Shown here: piece by piece, positions 21,579-32,319 of the stretch
How the letters are laid out: the number at the start of each line of letters is the position of its first letter
How positions within the stretch are numbered: the first letter of the stretch is position 1
DNA from: Haplomitrium mnioides
Lineage: Eukaryota > Marchantiophyta > Haplomitriopsida > Calobryales
Length of the DNA: 63,737 nucleotides
Assembly: GCA_049999725.1 (NCBI GenBank)
Contig: JBNGIS010035509.1
Span: forward strand, 1 to 63,737
Direction of reading: 5' to 3'
Position numbers and translations under genes: made by a program
The notes under the pieces: generated by a model
What the model saw: only the letters and a program-made list of their open reading frames with translations
What the model was told of the DNA's origin: nothing
The model's database searches: none

Positions 21579-22517
21579 CTAGGTTGTCCTATCAATATCC
21601 CTCATATCAAAAATCTTCTTAAACATAGACATAGTCTGCTCAAGGAGGGATTGGTGTCCAAATAAGTTTATATCATCAATGTAAATCGCGACAATAATAA
21701 ATTGTTTGTGGACATGTTTGATGAATAAACTTGGTGAAATGTCATCATAGTGAAAACCCATGGCTATTATCTCCTCTTTAAATCTCTGATGCCATATACG
21801 ACCACTTTGCTTAAGTCCATAAATAGATCTCATAATCTGGACAACATATCCATCCTTGGCCAGAGGCATGGATTGATGCATACGAGGGACAATAGGTCCA
21901 ATCTGCCTAGTTTGCATCTCATGGACTAAAGGTCCAAGCTCAGTACTCCCTCTCTTGGGCTTTATATTGGTTGTTGGTAACGAGTTAGATGGTTCGCTTA
22001 AAGGTTTTCTCTTAGAGATATTCTCCCCCTGAATATGATATATATTCCTAGCAATAAGCTCTCGATGAGCTTTTATATAGATCTGGGTATCAAGTAGCCC
22101 ATATAGATATGCTGTCACCACATCTAACTGATGTGTCATGAGCTCTTGTCCTAGAGAAAAGCCTACTAGGAACCGGTATGTGATAACATCCATAACTGGC
22201 GTGCATGTGTGATCATAGTCTCTCTGAGGTATCTGTGTATAGCCATTGGCTACAAGGCATGCCTTATATTTGACAATATTGCCTTTCTCATTTCGCTTCT
22301 TCACGAAAATCCACCTATATTCGATTAAGTGGGCGTTAGAGGGTACGGAGACAAAAGGTCTGAATACTTTCCTCTTTATCATTGAATCCAATTCGTAATT
22401 CATTGCCTTTTCCCATTCAATCCAATCCGGACTTTCCATAGCTTCTTTGATAGACCTTGGATCAGGAGGCACATCAGATATAGTATGTGAAATAATGAAT
22501 GCGAAATGATCATCCAT
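21579..22517 (-). pseudogene. Copia C2 reverse transcriptase
   Basis: A 312-residue open frame. It includes MESPDWIEWEKAMNYELDSM (start of RVT_2), KYKACLVANGYTQIP, LDVVTAYLYG (usually LDVKTAFLHG), VQIMRSIYGLKQSGRIWHQR and IYIDDINLFG with both catalytic Asp present. A stretch of about 75 residues between YIKAHRE and KDGYVVQI (about residues 165-230) is not part of the usual domain and contains the SEPSNSLPTT and KRGSTELG sequence, which suggests an internal insertion. The frame is the longest left in C2. Confidence 0.88.
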
Positions 22518-22948
22518 ACTAACACTCTCTCGCTGCTATAATATCCCAGTATCCATATAGTGAATTGATATTCCTTTATTATCTGGGATCTCTAAAAGAG
22601 AGATAGTAGGCTGAGATGGTAGTGTAGTGGATGATGATGGTAGTATAGGCCTATTAGTGGAGAATATAGTCCTCTTTGTTGAAATTCTTTGCCTTGGTTG
22701 AGAGTCTTTCGAGCCTAAAAGGCGTCCTCACTTTTGCCTTGGTAATTGATTACTTGATGTTGTAGTAGTGTTCTAAATCCTTGCAGGTATATTTACAACA
22801 TGAATATGTGATCGTGTTACCTATGCAATCTCATTAAATGAGTTAGACAGTTGCTCGATAGTTTTAGTCAAGTGAAGAAGTCTCTTGACTTCATCCTCAC
22901 ACTATCTTGTTCTTTGATCGATCCATAAAGTGGATACTTTCTCCCATT

Positions 22949-23923
22949 CTAACTTTTTCGATATTGAAGAATTTTTATCTTCAAACAATGATGGAATATA
23001 TCCTCATAGAAGTGGCAATCTACAAATCTGGCTTGAAATACATCTACTGTGAATGGTTCTGGATATTGTATGATCGATGGGGATTCATATCTCACAAAAA
23101 TGTCCTTCTGTCTTTGAGGTCCCATCTTAGTCCTTTTTGGTCCCAAAATCGGAACAAGGACTTGGCAACCAAAAATATATAGATGAGATAGATCGAGAAT
23201 AGTCCCATAGGCAAGTTGGTGAGGAGATAAAGTATCAAATGATGATGGCATGTGTTTCAATAAAGAAGCAGCATGTAGTACAGTGTGGCCTCATGCAGAA
23301 ACCAATAATCTGGTCTGCATGAGCATGGGCCTAGCTATCATTTGTATGTTGCGTATAACTCTTTTGGCTATGCTATTTTGAAAATGGACGCGAGCTACAG
23401 AGTATTGGGTATCTATACCCATGGTCTTATAAAATTCATCAAAAGTCTTTGATGTGAACTCCCTCGCATTGTCAACCCGTAGGACCCTTACTGGATTTTT
23501 TGGAAATTGAGCTTTCAATTTCAGAATATGTGCTAGGATCCTAGAGAAGACTAAGTTTCAAGTAGAGAATAACGAGACTTGTGACCATTTTGATGATGCG
23601 CAAATAATAACCAAGAAGTACCGAAAAGGTCCACTTGGTGGGTGAATAGGACCACATACATTTGCGTGTAAGCACTCAAAGAACTTAGGTATATCCATCA
23701 CAGTCTTGGATATTTCTGGTTGTAGGATGAGCCTGCCTTGAGAACATTGGATGCATTGTGTATTGATCATATGTGGTTTAACACTAGGAAGAATAGATCT
23801 GGACACTTTTACAATAGTCTGAAACATATTCGTGCCAAGATATCCTAAGCGTTTATGCCATAATATGCTTTGATCAATATGTTTTTTTTTTATCAAATAA
23901 GAAACTTTGAATTTGCGTGACAT
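22949..23923 (-). pseudogene. Copia C2 GAG-pre-integrase and integrase
   Basis: Pieces 23,558-23,923 (LWHKRLGYLGTNMFQTIVK with C-x2-C as IQCSQG; then LHANVCGPIHPPSGPFRYFL), 23,291-23,518 (VLRVDNAREFTSKTFDEFYK) and 22,949-23,260 (KHMPSSFDTLSPHQLAYG, FGCQVLVPI). The first catalytic Asp of the integrase core is Asn (HANVCGP where HxDVCGP is usual), and the catalytic Glu region reads NSIAKRV instead of NGxAER. Two of the three catalytic positions are therefore lost. Confidence 0.85.
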
Positions 23924-24002
23924 AAAACCCTAAGGGATACGCAAATAGTGTTTCTTTTATTTCAGATCCATCAGGAGTGTTTTGTAAAATATGTAGCACT
24001 TC

Positions 24003-24290
24003 CTAATCTTTACAAGTGCTAGTGTGTATATGGAATCCATTATCTCTTATGTCTTTAAAACTAATGAGATTCCTAGTAGCACTTGGTGCGTATATAGCTG
24101 ATCTAATGTTCAATTTTGTTCCTCTTAGCATAGTGATAATAGCATGTCCATTTCCTTCTTCCATCTGGTTACTGCCCATAATAGTTGTCACGTTCCGACT
24201 CGAGGGCGTAATACTTGTAAAGAAGGATCTGCACTTCAAAATAGTGTGAGTGTTGCCACTATAAATTATGCATGTATTTATATCATCCAA
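24003..24290 (-). pseudogene. Copia C2 protease
   Basis: CIIYSGNTHTILKCRSFF corresponds to the copia aspartic protease motif WxxDSGATxH. Asp is replaced by Tyr. NIRSAIYAPSATRNLISF is the conserved distal part (VLyvPxlxxNLlSv). It is not active as written. Confidence 0.78.
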
Positions 24291-24399
24291 TTGAGGAACT
24301 ATAAAAAAAAACTATAGCATATGATTTTTTAGAACAGCTAGATCATCATCCTTATCAATGTAGTCACTTAGAGCATCAGCTTGTTCCAAGAACACTCTA

Positions 24400-25349
24400 T
24401 GGTTCTTTGAAACGTTATGTTTATTCTGGTCTTGTGCATCTAGTGCCACCAGATGTGCTGGGATTCTGCACATATTCTAAACATGGCCATAGTACCACAT
24501 CTAGAACATCTTGTTGAGCTTCTTGTATTGCTGGTAGAGGGCATATTTCTTCCTTTGTTTTGAGGTCTTCCACCTCTTTGTCCTCTTGGGAAAAATTTTC
24601 CTGCAAAGCCTTTGCTTCTGCCTCTCCCCCTGAATTGATTATTGTACATGCCAGTCATTGGGGCTTTTCCCCTATTTGAGGTCTGCCTGATAGAACCAAA
24701 TTTGGTTCTCTATCTTGGTTGTCCTCTATTACTCACTGGTTTATTGTAATGTACTTCAGGTGGTTGAGTGATTGGTAGAGTTCCAGATGGTTTGGTCTTA
24801 GAGTTCTTCAATAATATATCTTGGTGTTTTTCTGCCAGTAGTAGATATGCTATTAATTCAGAATACCTTTTGAAAATTCATATTCATGTATTGTGTAGAC
24901 ATGATCATATTGGAAGGATGAAAAGTTGACAATGTCTTTTCTATTTGTTCCTCTTCTGAAACAGGGTGTCCACAAAGAGGTAATTGACTTATAATTCTGA
25001 AAATTTCACTGTTATATTTAGATATGGATGTAACATCCCGAACCCTGAGATTAACCCAATCATGCTTGGCTTTTGGCAAATGGATAGTCTTAGTATGATC
25101 AAATTGCTCTTTCAAGCTATCCCACAATAGTTTGGGATTACTCTTATTTAGACACTGTAGTTTCAGAGGATCAGACAAATGGTGTCTTAAGAACACTAAG
25201 GCTTGTGATTTTTGCTGAGCATTAATATCCTCATCAGTGAGGATAGTTGTCTCCAAACCTAAGGAAACAAGGTGGGCTATAACATCAAGTAACTAGGAGA
25301 GGTAGTTCTCTCCTTCTATGCTTAAGCTCTTTAAACTTAACTTTTCCAT
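24400..25349 (-). pseudogene. Copia C2 gag
   Basis: Starts MEKLSLKSLSIEGENYLS at 25,349 and then meets a TAG where Trp is expected. It continues in 24,858-25,256 (132 residues, including DPLKLQCLNKSNPKLLWDSL, the UBN2-type gag core) and 24,440-24,658, with an RGRGRSKGFAGKFFPRGQRG basic stretch and a damaged zinc knuckle CSRCGTMAMFRIC in which the His position is Met. Confidence 0.83.
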
Positions 25350-25621
25350 CCTTTAGAATGCAGATCTGGACAAAGTTGAAGAAAAAAGAAAACCTGAAAA
25401 GATTATGTATTTTCAAGAACTAAAAGAGTAATGATTTAGAAAGGCAGAGTACTTTTATCTTTTTCTTGTTATTTGAATTTTATAATTCTGTAACAAAAAG
25501 TGATAACAGAGTTATTATGAAAAATGCTTCCCTCTTCTTCTTGCAGTAGGCAAGGGGTTGCCTCTGAATTTGTGAAAATAGATGTTGGTGTAGGTTCTTG
25601 CAAGAGTCCTAATGTCACCAA

Positions 25622-25636
25622 CCAAATCTGATATCA
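25622..25636 (-). other. Copia C2 primer-binding site
   Basis: Minus strand TGATATCAGATTTGG resembles TGGTATCAGAGC, the usual initiator-Met tRNA primer site of copia elements, and lies upstream of gag as expected. Confidence 0.6.
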
Positions 25637-25640
25637 TAAA

Positions 25641-26104
25641 CGTTGTTCTCCAGTCAGCTGCAAGCTATTGAAATTTGATCAGATCTCCAAGATATGTAAC
25701 CAAGTCCTGTATTGATGGACCAGAAGTTTTGAATTTGTAGCTCTGAGAAAATAATGAGCTTGATGGCTGAAGTGGTCAAGTAGATAGTTATAAACCCTAT
25801 GGATTAGTTGTGGCTACTAGCCTGCTCAGTTTTGGTCAAAAATATGAGCCAACTAGTCAGTTTAAACATATATACCACTTATAGAATCAATGTTGTAGAT
25901 TCTATATTCTGAACTTTACAAACACCTATTCTCATTTTTGTTCATTAGTAGAGAATAAAATATAGGTATTGTAAGTTGTCATACTATCAATTTTAGCTCA
26001 GAAACTTATATACTCATTGTTATTCTGATCTTAGTATCAGGTTTTATATCTATGTAAAAACATAGTATTGAAGAATCTGATATGATTATATAGGTAGGCC
26101 TAGT
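25641..26104. other. Uncertain; position of the missing C2 5' LTR
   Basis: AT-rich non-coding sequence where the 5' LTR of C2 should lie. I could not align it with the sequence left of the C2 polypurine tract, so it is either a diverged LTR or unrelated DNA. Confidence 0.35.
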
Positions 26105-26464
26105 TTGCATACACACCAACCACTTCAACGTCGCAGCACCTCCACCTATACCCCCCGCGCCTCGGCCCTCTTGCGTGTCTATTTCCTTTCAAAGTGGTCG
26201 TTTTTCCCCATTAGCCATAGGCTTCGGATGTGGCGACACATGCCCAAACTATTTGCGGAAAGATCTAAGTTTAATGGTAAGTTTTCGAGGTTCTCGAAGT
26301 CTGGTTTGAAGTTTTCCGTGGACTGGTGAGTCCAAAGAACTCCACTGAACCGAGTTTGAAGAACTCCGCTAGCCGTCATCCGCCGACGTCTTGCAACTAG
26401 AAGTTGGACCGTCGCGCTGACTTGGATCTGAAGTTGACCGTTGCATTTGAAGTTGACTGCTGCA

Positions 26465-26960
26465 TCTGATCCGAAGGCGCCGTCCGTTGCCGCTTTCCCG
26501 GTGGAAGTTGGACCGTTGCGCTGACTAGGGTTCTGAAGTTGACCGCGGCCCCAATCCGAAGGATTCCTCGGATTGGGGAGTTCGAAGAATGCCTCGTAAC
26601 CACTGAGTCCGAAGTTGACTTGGTTCCTCAAGGCGCCATCCGACGCCGTCTTCCAACTGGAAGTTGGACCGCCGCGCTAACCTGGGTTTCGAAGTTGACC
26701 GCGGACCTGATCCAAAGGATTCCTCAAACTAGGGAGTCTGAAGAATACCTCGTAACCACTGAGCCCGCAGTTGACTTGGTTCCTCAAGACGCCATCCGAC
26801 GCCGACTTCCAACTGGAAGTTGGACCGCCGCGCTGACCTGGGTTCCGAAGTTGACCACGGACCTGATCCGAAGGATTCCTCGGACTAGGGAGTCTGAAGA
26901 ATACCTCGTAACCACAACCCGCAGTTGACTTGGTTCCTCAAGGTGTCGTCCGACACCGCT
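26465..26960. repeat. Tandem repeat of about 155 bp in the H1 LTR
   Basis: TGGTTCCTCA recurs at 26,621, 26,777 and 26,931 (periods 156 and 154). Each unit also holds CCAACTGGAAGTTGGACCGC, CGAAGTTGACCGCGGACC and ACCTCGTAACCAC. A further diverged unit starts near 26,465 and fragments near 26,375. The open plus frame 26,539-26,928 is a by-product of the repeat. Confidence 0.85.
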
Positions 26961-27685
26961 TTCTAGGTGGAATTTGGACCACTACCGAACCCTGGGTTCT
27001 GAGGTTGACCAACGGACTACTGAGTCCAAAGCCAACCACGGAACTCTGAATCTGAGATATACCACGGAACAAGAGCCCGAAGATGACCTGACCTGAAGGG
27101 ACCGTGTCTACACATTCCTTCGGAAACGCTTTCGACCTCCCCTTCTTCCAAGACTTTCTTCGGAGCCACCAAGCAGATTTTCAAGAGTCCAAAAAGGATC
27201 CGGATCCTAGTGAGACCCATCCATGCCGAGAGAAACGGAGCGTCCCTCGATCCCTAGCTCGTCGCTGCCTCACGCGGAACTTTGCCTTCGCACTTTTGCT
27301 TCCAACCTTTGCCATGAAAGTTTATGCTGTAGCCTTTCACCTTACATGCAGTCCCTTCCATTTGATGCTGATCTTTGATTCCCATCCCGCGCTCCTGGTC
27401 CTTTCTCATCTCGTCCCCGATCTTTCTTTGCTTACGAGGTCGCTCTTCCTTGCACTTCTCTGCTTATTGCCTCTTGCGAGTGTTCCGTTCCTCCTTGCCA
27501 TGGCCCTGATCCCCGCATTTCGATGATGCTTGGAAGATCTCTTCTACTTGCCCCCGATCTAGAGTACCTCGATGCTCTTGGAGTATCCTCGCACTTTAGA
27601 AGTTGAGAGTTGCTTTGACGGTGCTTCCAATTCCTTCAATTTTTTAGTAGTGTCCCAATTCGCTGGCTGACATAACTCTCCTTCT

Positions 27686-27915
27686 AATTGCGAAGCAACC
27701 CCGCGAGCACCTTCTTCTGCTAGCCTCTCCTCCTTCCTCGCCACAGTCCCAATTCCACTCCTCGTATCAAATGGTCTATGTGATCCGCTCTTACTAACTG
27801 ATATGAGTTGATCCGCTGCTTTCGAGGTACCTTAACACTTACGAGAGGAGAATTGCTTCAATTTCGCTTCTGATTCCAAGGATTCTTCCATAGCACCTCA
27901 TGTCACTAGTTGATA
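27686..27915. repeat. 230-bp direct repeat, copy 1 (H1 LTR start)
   Basis: Matches 28,725-28,954 over its whole length (for example CGAGCACCTTCTT, CTCCTCCTTCCTCGCCAC, CTTACGAGAGGAGAAT, TGATTCCAAGGA). The two copies are the beginnings of the two LTRs of H1 on either side of its shortened interior. Copy 1 is followed leftward by a second polypurine-plus-LTR-start (GGAGAGTTATGTCAGCCAGC, about 27,664-27,683), so part of the LTR edge has been duplicated in tandem. Confidence 0.8.
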
Positions 27916-28129
27916 TAACTCCCTCTTTTAGTGTGAAGCGTCTCCACAAACACCCTCCTTCATTCCACTCTACTGGTTGCCTCTTCCGAAGTGGCCACTA
28001 CCTGGCTAGATACAAAATTGCTGTAGCGCAAATGCAACCTCTCTACACACTCACTAACTCACACACTCACCCATGTCGAACTGGAACCCCCTTCCTCTCT
28101 CTTTTTAAAATTGTTTTTTTTTTTAAATG

Positions 28130-28672
28130 GGTCGCCCCTGGACCCCCTCATCTTCCTCCTTGTTTACATACCTTTTGAGGCAGTCAAAATATACTCAATT
28201 TGCGAATCGCTACCCCTCCAATGTTTCCAACTCCGCAGACCCGTTGCGATGCAGCCTCCATAACACAAAGGGTCCCATCCACCTTGTGTGTAATTTCCAT
28301 GGGAAGTATGCAAATCGGTTGTCGTATAATAGCACCAAGTCTCCCTTACAAAGATCTGTCAGTTTCAGGGCCCTGTCATGTTGCTTCTTCCGCAATCTTT
28401 GGTGGTGCTTCAATTCTCCTTGGGCTTGCTCCCTTGTCTCCTTCAAGCTCTCTAGCTGATACAACCTTTCCCTCTTGCTATGATCCTCTGTCATCCTTTC
28501 TTCCTCCAACAGCCTTCGGGTGGGTACTTCGTACTCCACTGGTACCTAGGCGTGTTGTCCGAAGACTAGGAAATAGGGACAATGGCCAATGGTGGTTTTA
28601 TAGGCCAAGTTTTACGCATGTGTCGCTGTCAACAGCTTGAGGACCCAGTCAGCCTTGTTTGCTGCCACCGTT
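28130..28672 (-). pseudogene. H1 integrase C-terminal region
   Basis: The 28,210-28,539 frame (109 residues) reads RRLLEEERMTEDHSKRERLY and ends with LHTRWMGPFVLWRLHRNGSAELETLEG. It is nearly collinear with the H2 integrase C-terminus at 39,860-40,261. Upstream on the minus strand (28,640-28,672), the end of the integrase core is joined to LTR sequence. Confidence 0.8.
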
Positions 28673-28724
28673 TTGCTAAGGATCTTGCCCATGATCTCGT
28701 TGCTAAGGATCTTGCCCATGATCT

Positions 28725-28954
28725 AATTGCAAAGCGACCCCGCGAGCACCTTCTTTTGCCAACCTCTCCTCCTTCCTCGCCACGGTCCCAATTCCACTCC
28801 TCAAATCGGATGGTCTATATGATCCGCTCTTACTTATTGATATGAGTTGATCCACTCCTTTCGGGGTACCTTAACACTTACGAGAGGAGAATTTGTTCAA
28901 TGTCACTTCTGATTCCAAGGACTCTTCTATAGCATCTCATGTCACCGGTTGACA
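28725..28954. repeat. 230-bp direct repeat, copy 2 (H1 LTR start)
   Basis: Partner of 27,686-27,915. Its right end (28,954) is the outer edge of H1. Its inner edge is joined to two copies of a 26-27-bp unit, TTGCTAAGGATCTTGCCCAT and on (28,673-28,725), derived from integrase sequence. Confidence 0.8.
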
Positions 28955-29152
28955 TCGATGATTCGGCCTTCATGACAATGCATCGAGAATGGTGTGCAAC
29001 CTTCCAAGCTTGTACTCTAGCTTGATATCAAAGAGTTGCAATTGATCTTCCCATCGGTGATGACAACTTGTTTTATTTTCCAAATGGATTGCTTGTAACA
29101 ATGGCTTGTGATTTGTACGCATAAGCATAAGTCTTACCAAAAGATAGTGCCT

Positions 29153-29812
29153 CTATATATTGGTAGCATAAACTATTGTCAACTGCTTTTGATCATTTGT
29201 AAAGTAATTTCTCTCCGTTGCATTTACTCGATGTGACATGAAGGCAATTGGATGAAGTCCATCCTCAAACTCTTGTTGCAAAACTACTCCAATAGCAAAA
29301 TTAGAAGCATCAAAGTCAACTATACAACGTGCCTTTGGATCATATAGATGTAGAATAAGACGAGAAGAGAATGCATCTTTGAGTTGTTGAAATTCCACTT
29401 GCTCTTTGGTGGTTTATTAAAACTTGACGTCCTTACCTAGTAGATCTATAAGTGGTGCAACAATATGCGCATAATAATGGATGAATTGTCTATAGAAGCT
29501 TGCCAATCCATTGAAAGCCCTAATGTCTTTTGTTGCCTTTGGTATTGGCCATTCTACAATAACCTTGATTTTCTCTTCTTCCATTTTTATACCGTCCACA
29601 GACACCTTGTGCTCTAGGTAAGTAGCCTCTTGCTTCCAAAATTTGCACTTGGATCTTTTGCAATAAAACATCCAATTGTGCAATCTTTGCAATACTTCTT
29701 TCAGATGATTGTGATGCTTAGCTTTAGTTTTACGGAAAATAAGAATGTCATCCAAGAATACCAACACAAACTTTTCCAATAACCCATCAAAAACTTGATG
29801 CATTTGATCCAT
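29153..29812 (-). pseudogene. G-B reverse transcriptase palm/thumb and RNase H fragment
   Basis: Collinear with G1 (36,833-37,457) and G3. The FLDDILIF catalytic pair is intact, but a stop near 29,415 separates RT from RNase H and the N-terminal half of RT lies 18 kb away. Confidence 0.85.
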
Positions 29813-30152
29813 GATATGGTCGAAGCATTAGTGAGACCAAATGTAAGAGCCTTCTACTCAAAAAGTCCATACCTCATGCAAAAAGCTATCTTCGGCACAT
29901 CACTTGGCTTGATAAGAATTTGCCAATAACCACTTCAAAGATTGAGCTTGAAAAAGAAACCTGCACCACTAAATCATCCAACAAATCATTAATACGCGAT
30001 AAAGTATAAGCATTCTTTATGATTTGATTGTTCAAACCGCAATAATTTGTTCAAAGACCAAATTCACCATCTTTCTTTGGTACAAAGAATACCGGTGCTC
30101 TCCAAGACGAAGTACTATGATGAATGAAATCCTTTTCAAGAAGATTCATCAA

Positions 30153-30157
30153 GGTCT
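30153..30157. repeat. H2 target duplication GGTCT, left
   Basis: Matches 48,343-48,347. Together they mark the insertion of H2 in the RT gene of G-B. Confidence 0.9.
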
Positions 30158-32319
30158 TATTAGCCCCCTCCTTTGGTCGTTAACCTCCGAAGACTGCTCT
30201 TTGGAAGGAAAGGGCGGACAACTATGGGGTTTAGGTTCTTTTATGAGATGGCCCCGTTGCAAGTTATCACTTTCAGGCTTAAGGTTGTTCCTTCTTACCT
30301 TACGGACCATTCTCCTTGTTCACTTCTTCATTCAGACATTCATCCATGCCTCAAAAGCTTCTCTGATCAAGTTCCGAAGTGGATTTTAGGGATCCGAAAT
30401 AGGATCCAAACTCAAAGTTTTACAACATAGGGTCAAGCCCTGACATCCAAATTACATAAGAGATCTGTCCACTGTACTGCCTTACCCTTTGAGGCTAATT
30501 CTTAGATTTCTATTGAGCTCATATCATGTTTACTTTGGATCTGAAGTGTCTTTTCAGGAAATACAAACAGAAGACAGAGCTAACTAACCCACAAACACAC
30601 CCACACACACCCACGATACACTCTGCCAATGCTCTTCTAACTTGGGACGACCTCTGCAACCCAATCTTGACCTCTCAACACTCCGATTCTCTCTTCCCGT
30701 TGCAGCTCTTTTGACTTTCCTAAGATCAAATCTTTACCACCTCCCTTGCACTTCTGATCTTGACTTTAACAATTTTGACCTCTGCTAGACTTCCACGATT
30801 CAAATTACACTTCCCACTCCTACTCATGCACCCTTCTCCAGATAGTTTTTTAACTTCCCTCACGAGAAGCCTTGAATTTACTTCTTCAGGCTCGTAAGAG
30901 GTCTTGTTTAACTTCCACCTTTGGAAGACAGTCCTCTCGACTGCTAACCACCCACTCCACCCCGAAGCTTTGTTGGATCTTCTACACAGTGTGCGGGCAC
31001 GAATGCAGCTACTACTCCTTGGCTTCCCTTGAGAGAATAAACCAAAAACGCCCTCTAAACCTCCTTGGGATTGTTGGGCATGCACTGAATACACTGAGAC
31101 GACCCCAAAGATCCCACTTTGGTAGCCTCTCTGATTTCAAGACAACCTAAACTTCCTTCCGTCTTCAAGTATCGGTCCACTTTGATGTTGGTCCACACGC
31201 AGTGATGAGTACACCTGGATTTCTTGAGCCTCTAGAGCTCCCCGCCCAGCGATTCCCAAAGCCCCTCTAGTCCACCTCCACCCCTACTAGCGCCCCGCTC
31301 GAGTTCACCCGCTTCAAGTGAAGCTTCAAGAATTCTGTCCTCCCTCCCTCGTGTGTCTTCCTTTCTGATGTCGTTCTCACAACATGCAAGCTTGCATTCA
31401 CACTCAACCTCGCAAACATCGCAAACAATCCATTTATACCCCCCGCAATTACCTTTCCGAAGCCTTCTTGTTTCCCTCGCTTTTGGTAGTTAATCTTGTT
31501 AAGCAACGGTCTTGGGACGTGGTGACACCTGGCTAGTACAAGCAAGAACCAACAGGAGAAGTTAGTCCGAAGTCTCTTACTGTTGTTCCAAAGTTGACTG
31601 TCGATCCGCAGAGTCCTACGGGCTCTTCCGAAGTGCCACATTTCCGCAAAGGTCCGCGGACACTTCAAAGAACCCTACGGGCTCCCTCGAAGCGCCACGT
31701 TTCTGCCAAGGTTCAAGATTCCCAATGCATCTCTAAGATTCCTGTTGATTCTCCAAGATTCCCGCTGAGAGCGCCACACAATCCGTTGTGGCGCCATCCC
31801 ACGCCACCCCGCAAAGGGGTAGGCGGACCGTCGCACTGACCGCCTTCCGAAGTCTGACCAGCTGACTTTCCCACGGTTGCCACATCATTCGCAATGCCAT
31901 TGTCTCTCCGAATAAGAACTAAACAAGACCTTCGTTTTTGGCCCCAGCTCTTCGCCCGTGCTTGTCAAACTTCCTAACTTGCCCTCGTTGGATTGGTGAT
32001 AGGTCCTCTTTCTGGCACTGCTTCCTCCTCTGTTGGATCTATGCTAGATCGCCTCTTTGGCCTCCTTGGTTCTCCCCTAATAGGGTCTGTGAGTCGTCAT
32101 CCTTTCGACTGATCCCTTCTTGCTTCTTCTTGTCGAACTTCGGATAGATCACCATTTCCGCGCTACTCGCTTCTTTCAGGACCGTTGATAAATTGTTGTT
32201 TCAGCACCATCGTTCTTCCTCTAACGGATCATTGATAAGTGGGCTCCCCACTTCGTAAGTTCAAACGGATCCCCTTTAACCGGAATCCCCACATCGAAAG
32301 GCCCAATGGAACCCCCTTA
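30158..32319 (-). repeat. H2 3' LTR, major part
   Basis: Aligned by eye with 45,480-47,655 throughout (CTCCGAAGACTGCTCTTTGG, GAGCTCCCCGCCCAGCGATT, AACCGGAATCCCCACATCG). A TATA-like TATAAAT on the minus strand (31,432-31,438) is shared with the other LTR (46,762-46,768). The outer end reads TATTAGCCCCC where the other LTR has TGTATGTCATCCCCC, so the terminal CA (minus strand) is worn. G1 interrupts it at 32,320. Confidence 0.85.

Larger units (their letters stand above)
20304..25640 (-). mobile_element. Ty1/copia element C2, decayed
   Basis: Minus-strand order: primer-binding site (25,636-25,622), gag (25,349 to about 24,400), protease (24,290-24,003), GAG-pre-integrase and integrase (23,923-22,949), RT (22,517-21,579), RNase H (21,575-20,901) and polypurine tract (20,316-20,304). 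This is the full copia order. Frames are broken by stops and frameshifts, and several catalytic residues are lost (see the domain entries). C2 and C1 belong to one family. The left LTR is recognisable only by its start, and the right LTR is diverged or lost where H1 sequence begins at about 26.1 kb. Confidence 0.9.
26105..28954 (-). mobile_element. Gypsy family H element H1, rearranged and internally deleted
   Basis: On the minus strand it begins at 28,954 with TGTCAACCGGTGACATGAG, the start of an H LTR (H2: TGTCAACCAGTGGGACAG). After 230 bp it jumps directly into integrase (28,672-28,130), then a polypurine-like AAAAGAGGGAGTTA (about 27,916-27,929), another LTR start, and LTR sequence to about 26.1 kb, which shares CTATACCCCCCGCGCC and many AAGTTGACC/TTCCGAAG words with the H2 LTRs. 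Gag, protease, RT and RNase H are gone. It sits in element G-B: the pentamer after it is TCGAT (28,955-28,959), but the partner duplication is lost because the left end is truncated. Confidence 0.7.
28955..30157 (-). mobile_element. Gypsy chromovirus G-B, 3' portion (RT/RNase H)
   Basis: This is the downstream half of element G-B. It holds RT 29,417-29,812 (MDQMHQVFDGLLEKFVLVFL, with DDILIF), RNase H 29,153-29,398 (DFDASNFAIGVVLQQEFEDG) and remnants to 28,960 (minus strand). Its right edge, ending TCATCAAGGTCT at 30,157, continues exactly at 48,343 (GGTCTTGCAAAGCTC), as shown by the uninterrupted sequence of G3 at about 60,490-60,505. The left edge is cut by H1 at the RNase H/integrase border. 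Integrase, chromodomain and 3' LTR are missing. Confidence 0.88.

Noticed and set aside
26539-26928. 129-residue frame with internal amino-acid repeats
   Set aside because: It is a by-product of the 155-bp tandem DNA repeat in the H1 LTR; the unit length and frame drift are not those of a protein repeat.
27686-28954. The two 230-bp direct repeats read as a pair of complete LTRs of a tiny element
   Set aside because: H2 shows the H LTR is about 2.9 kb, so these are only the LTR beginnings of a rearranged H1.
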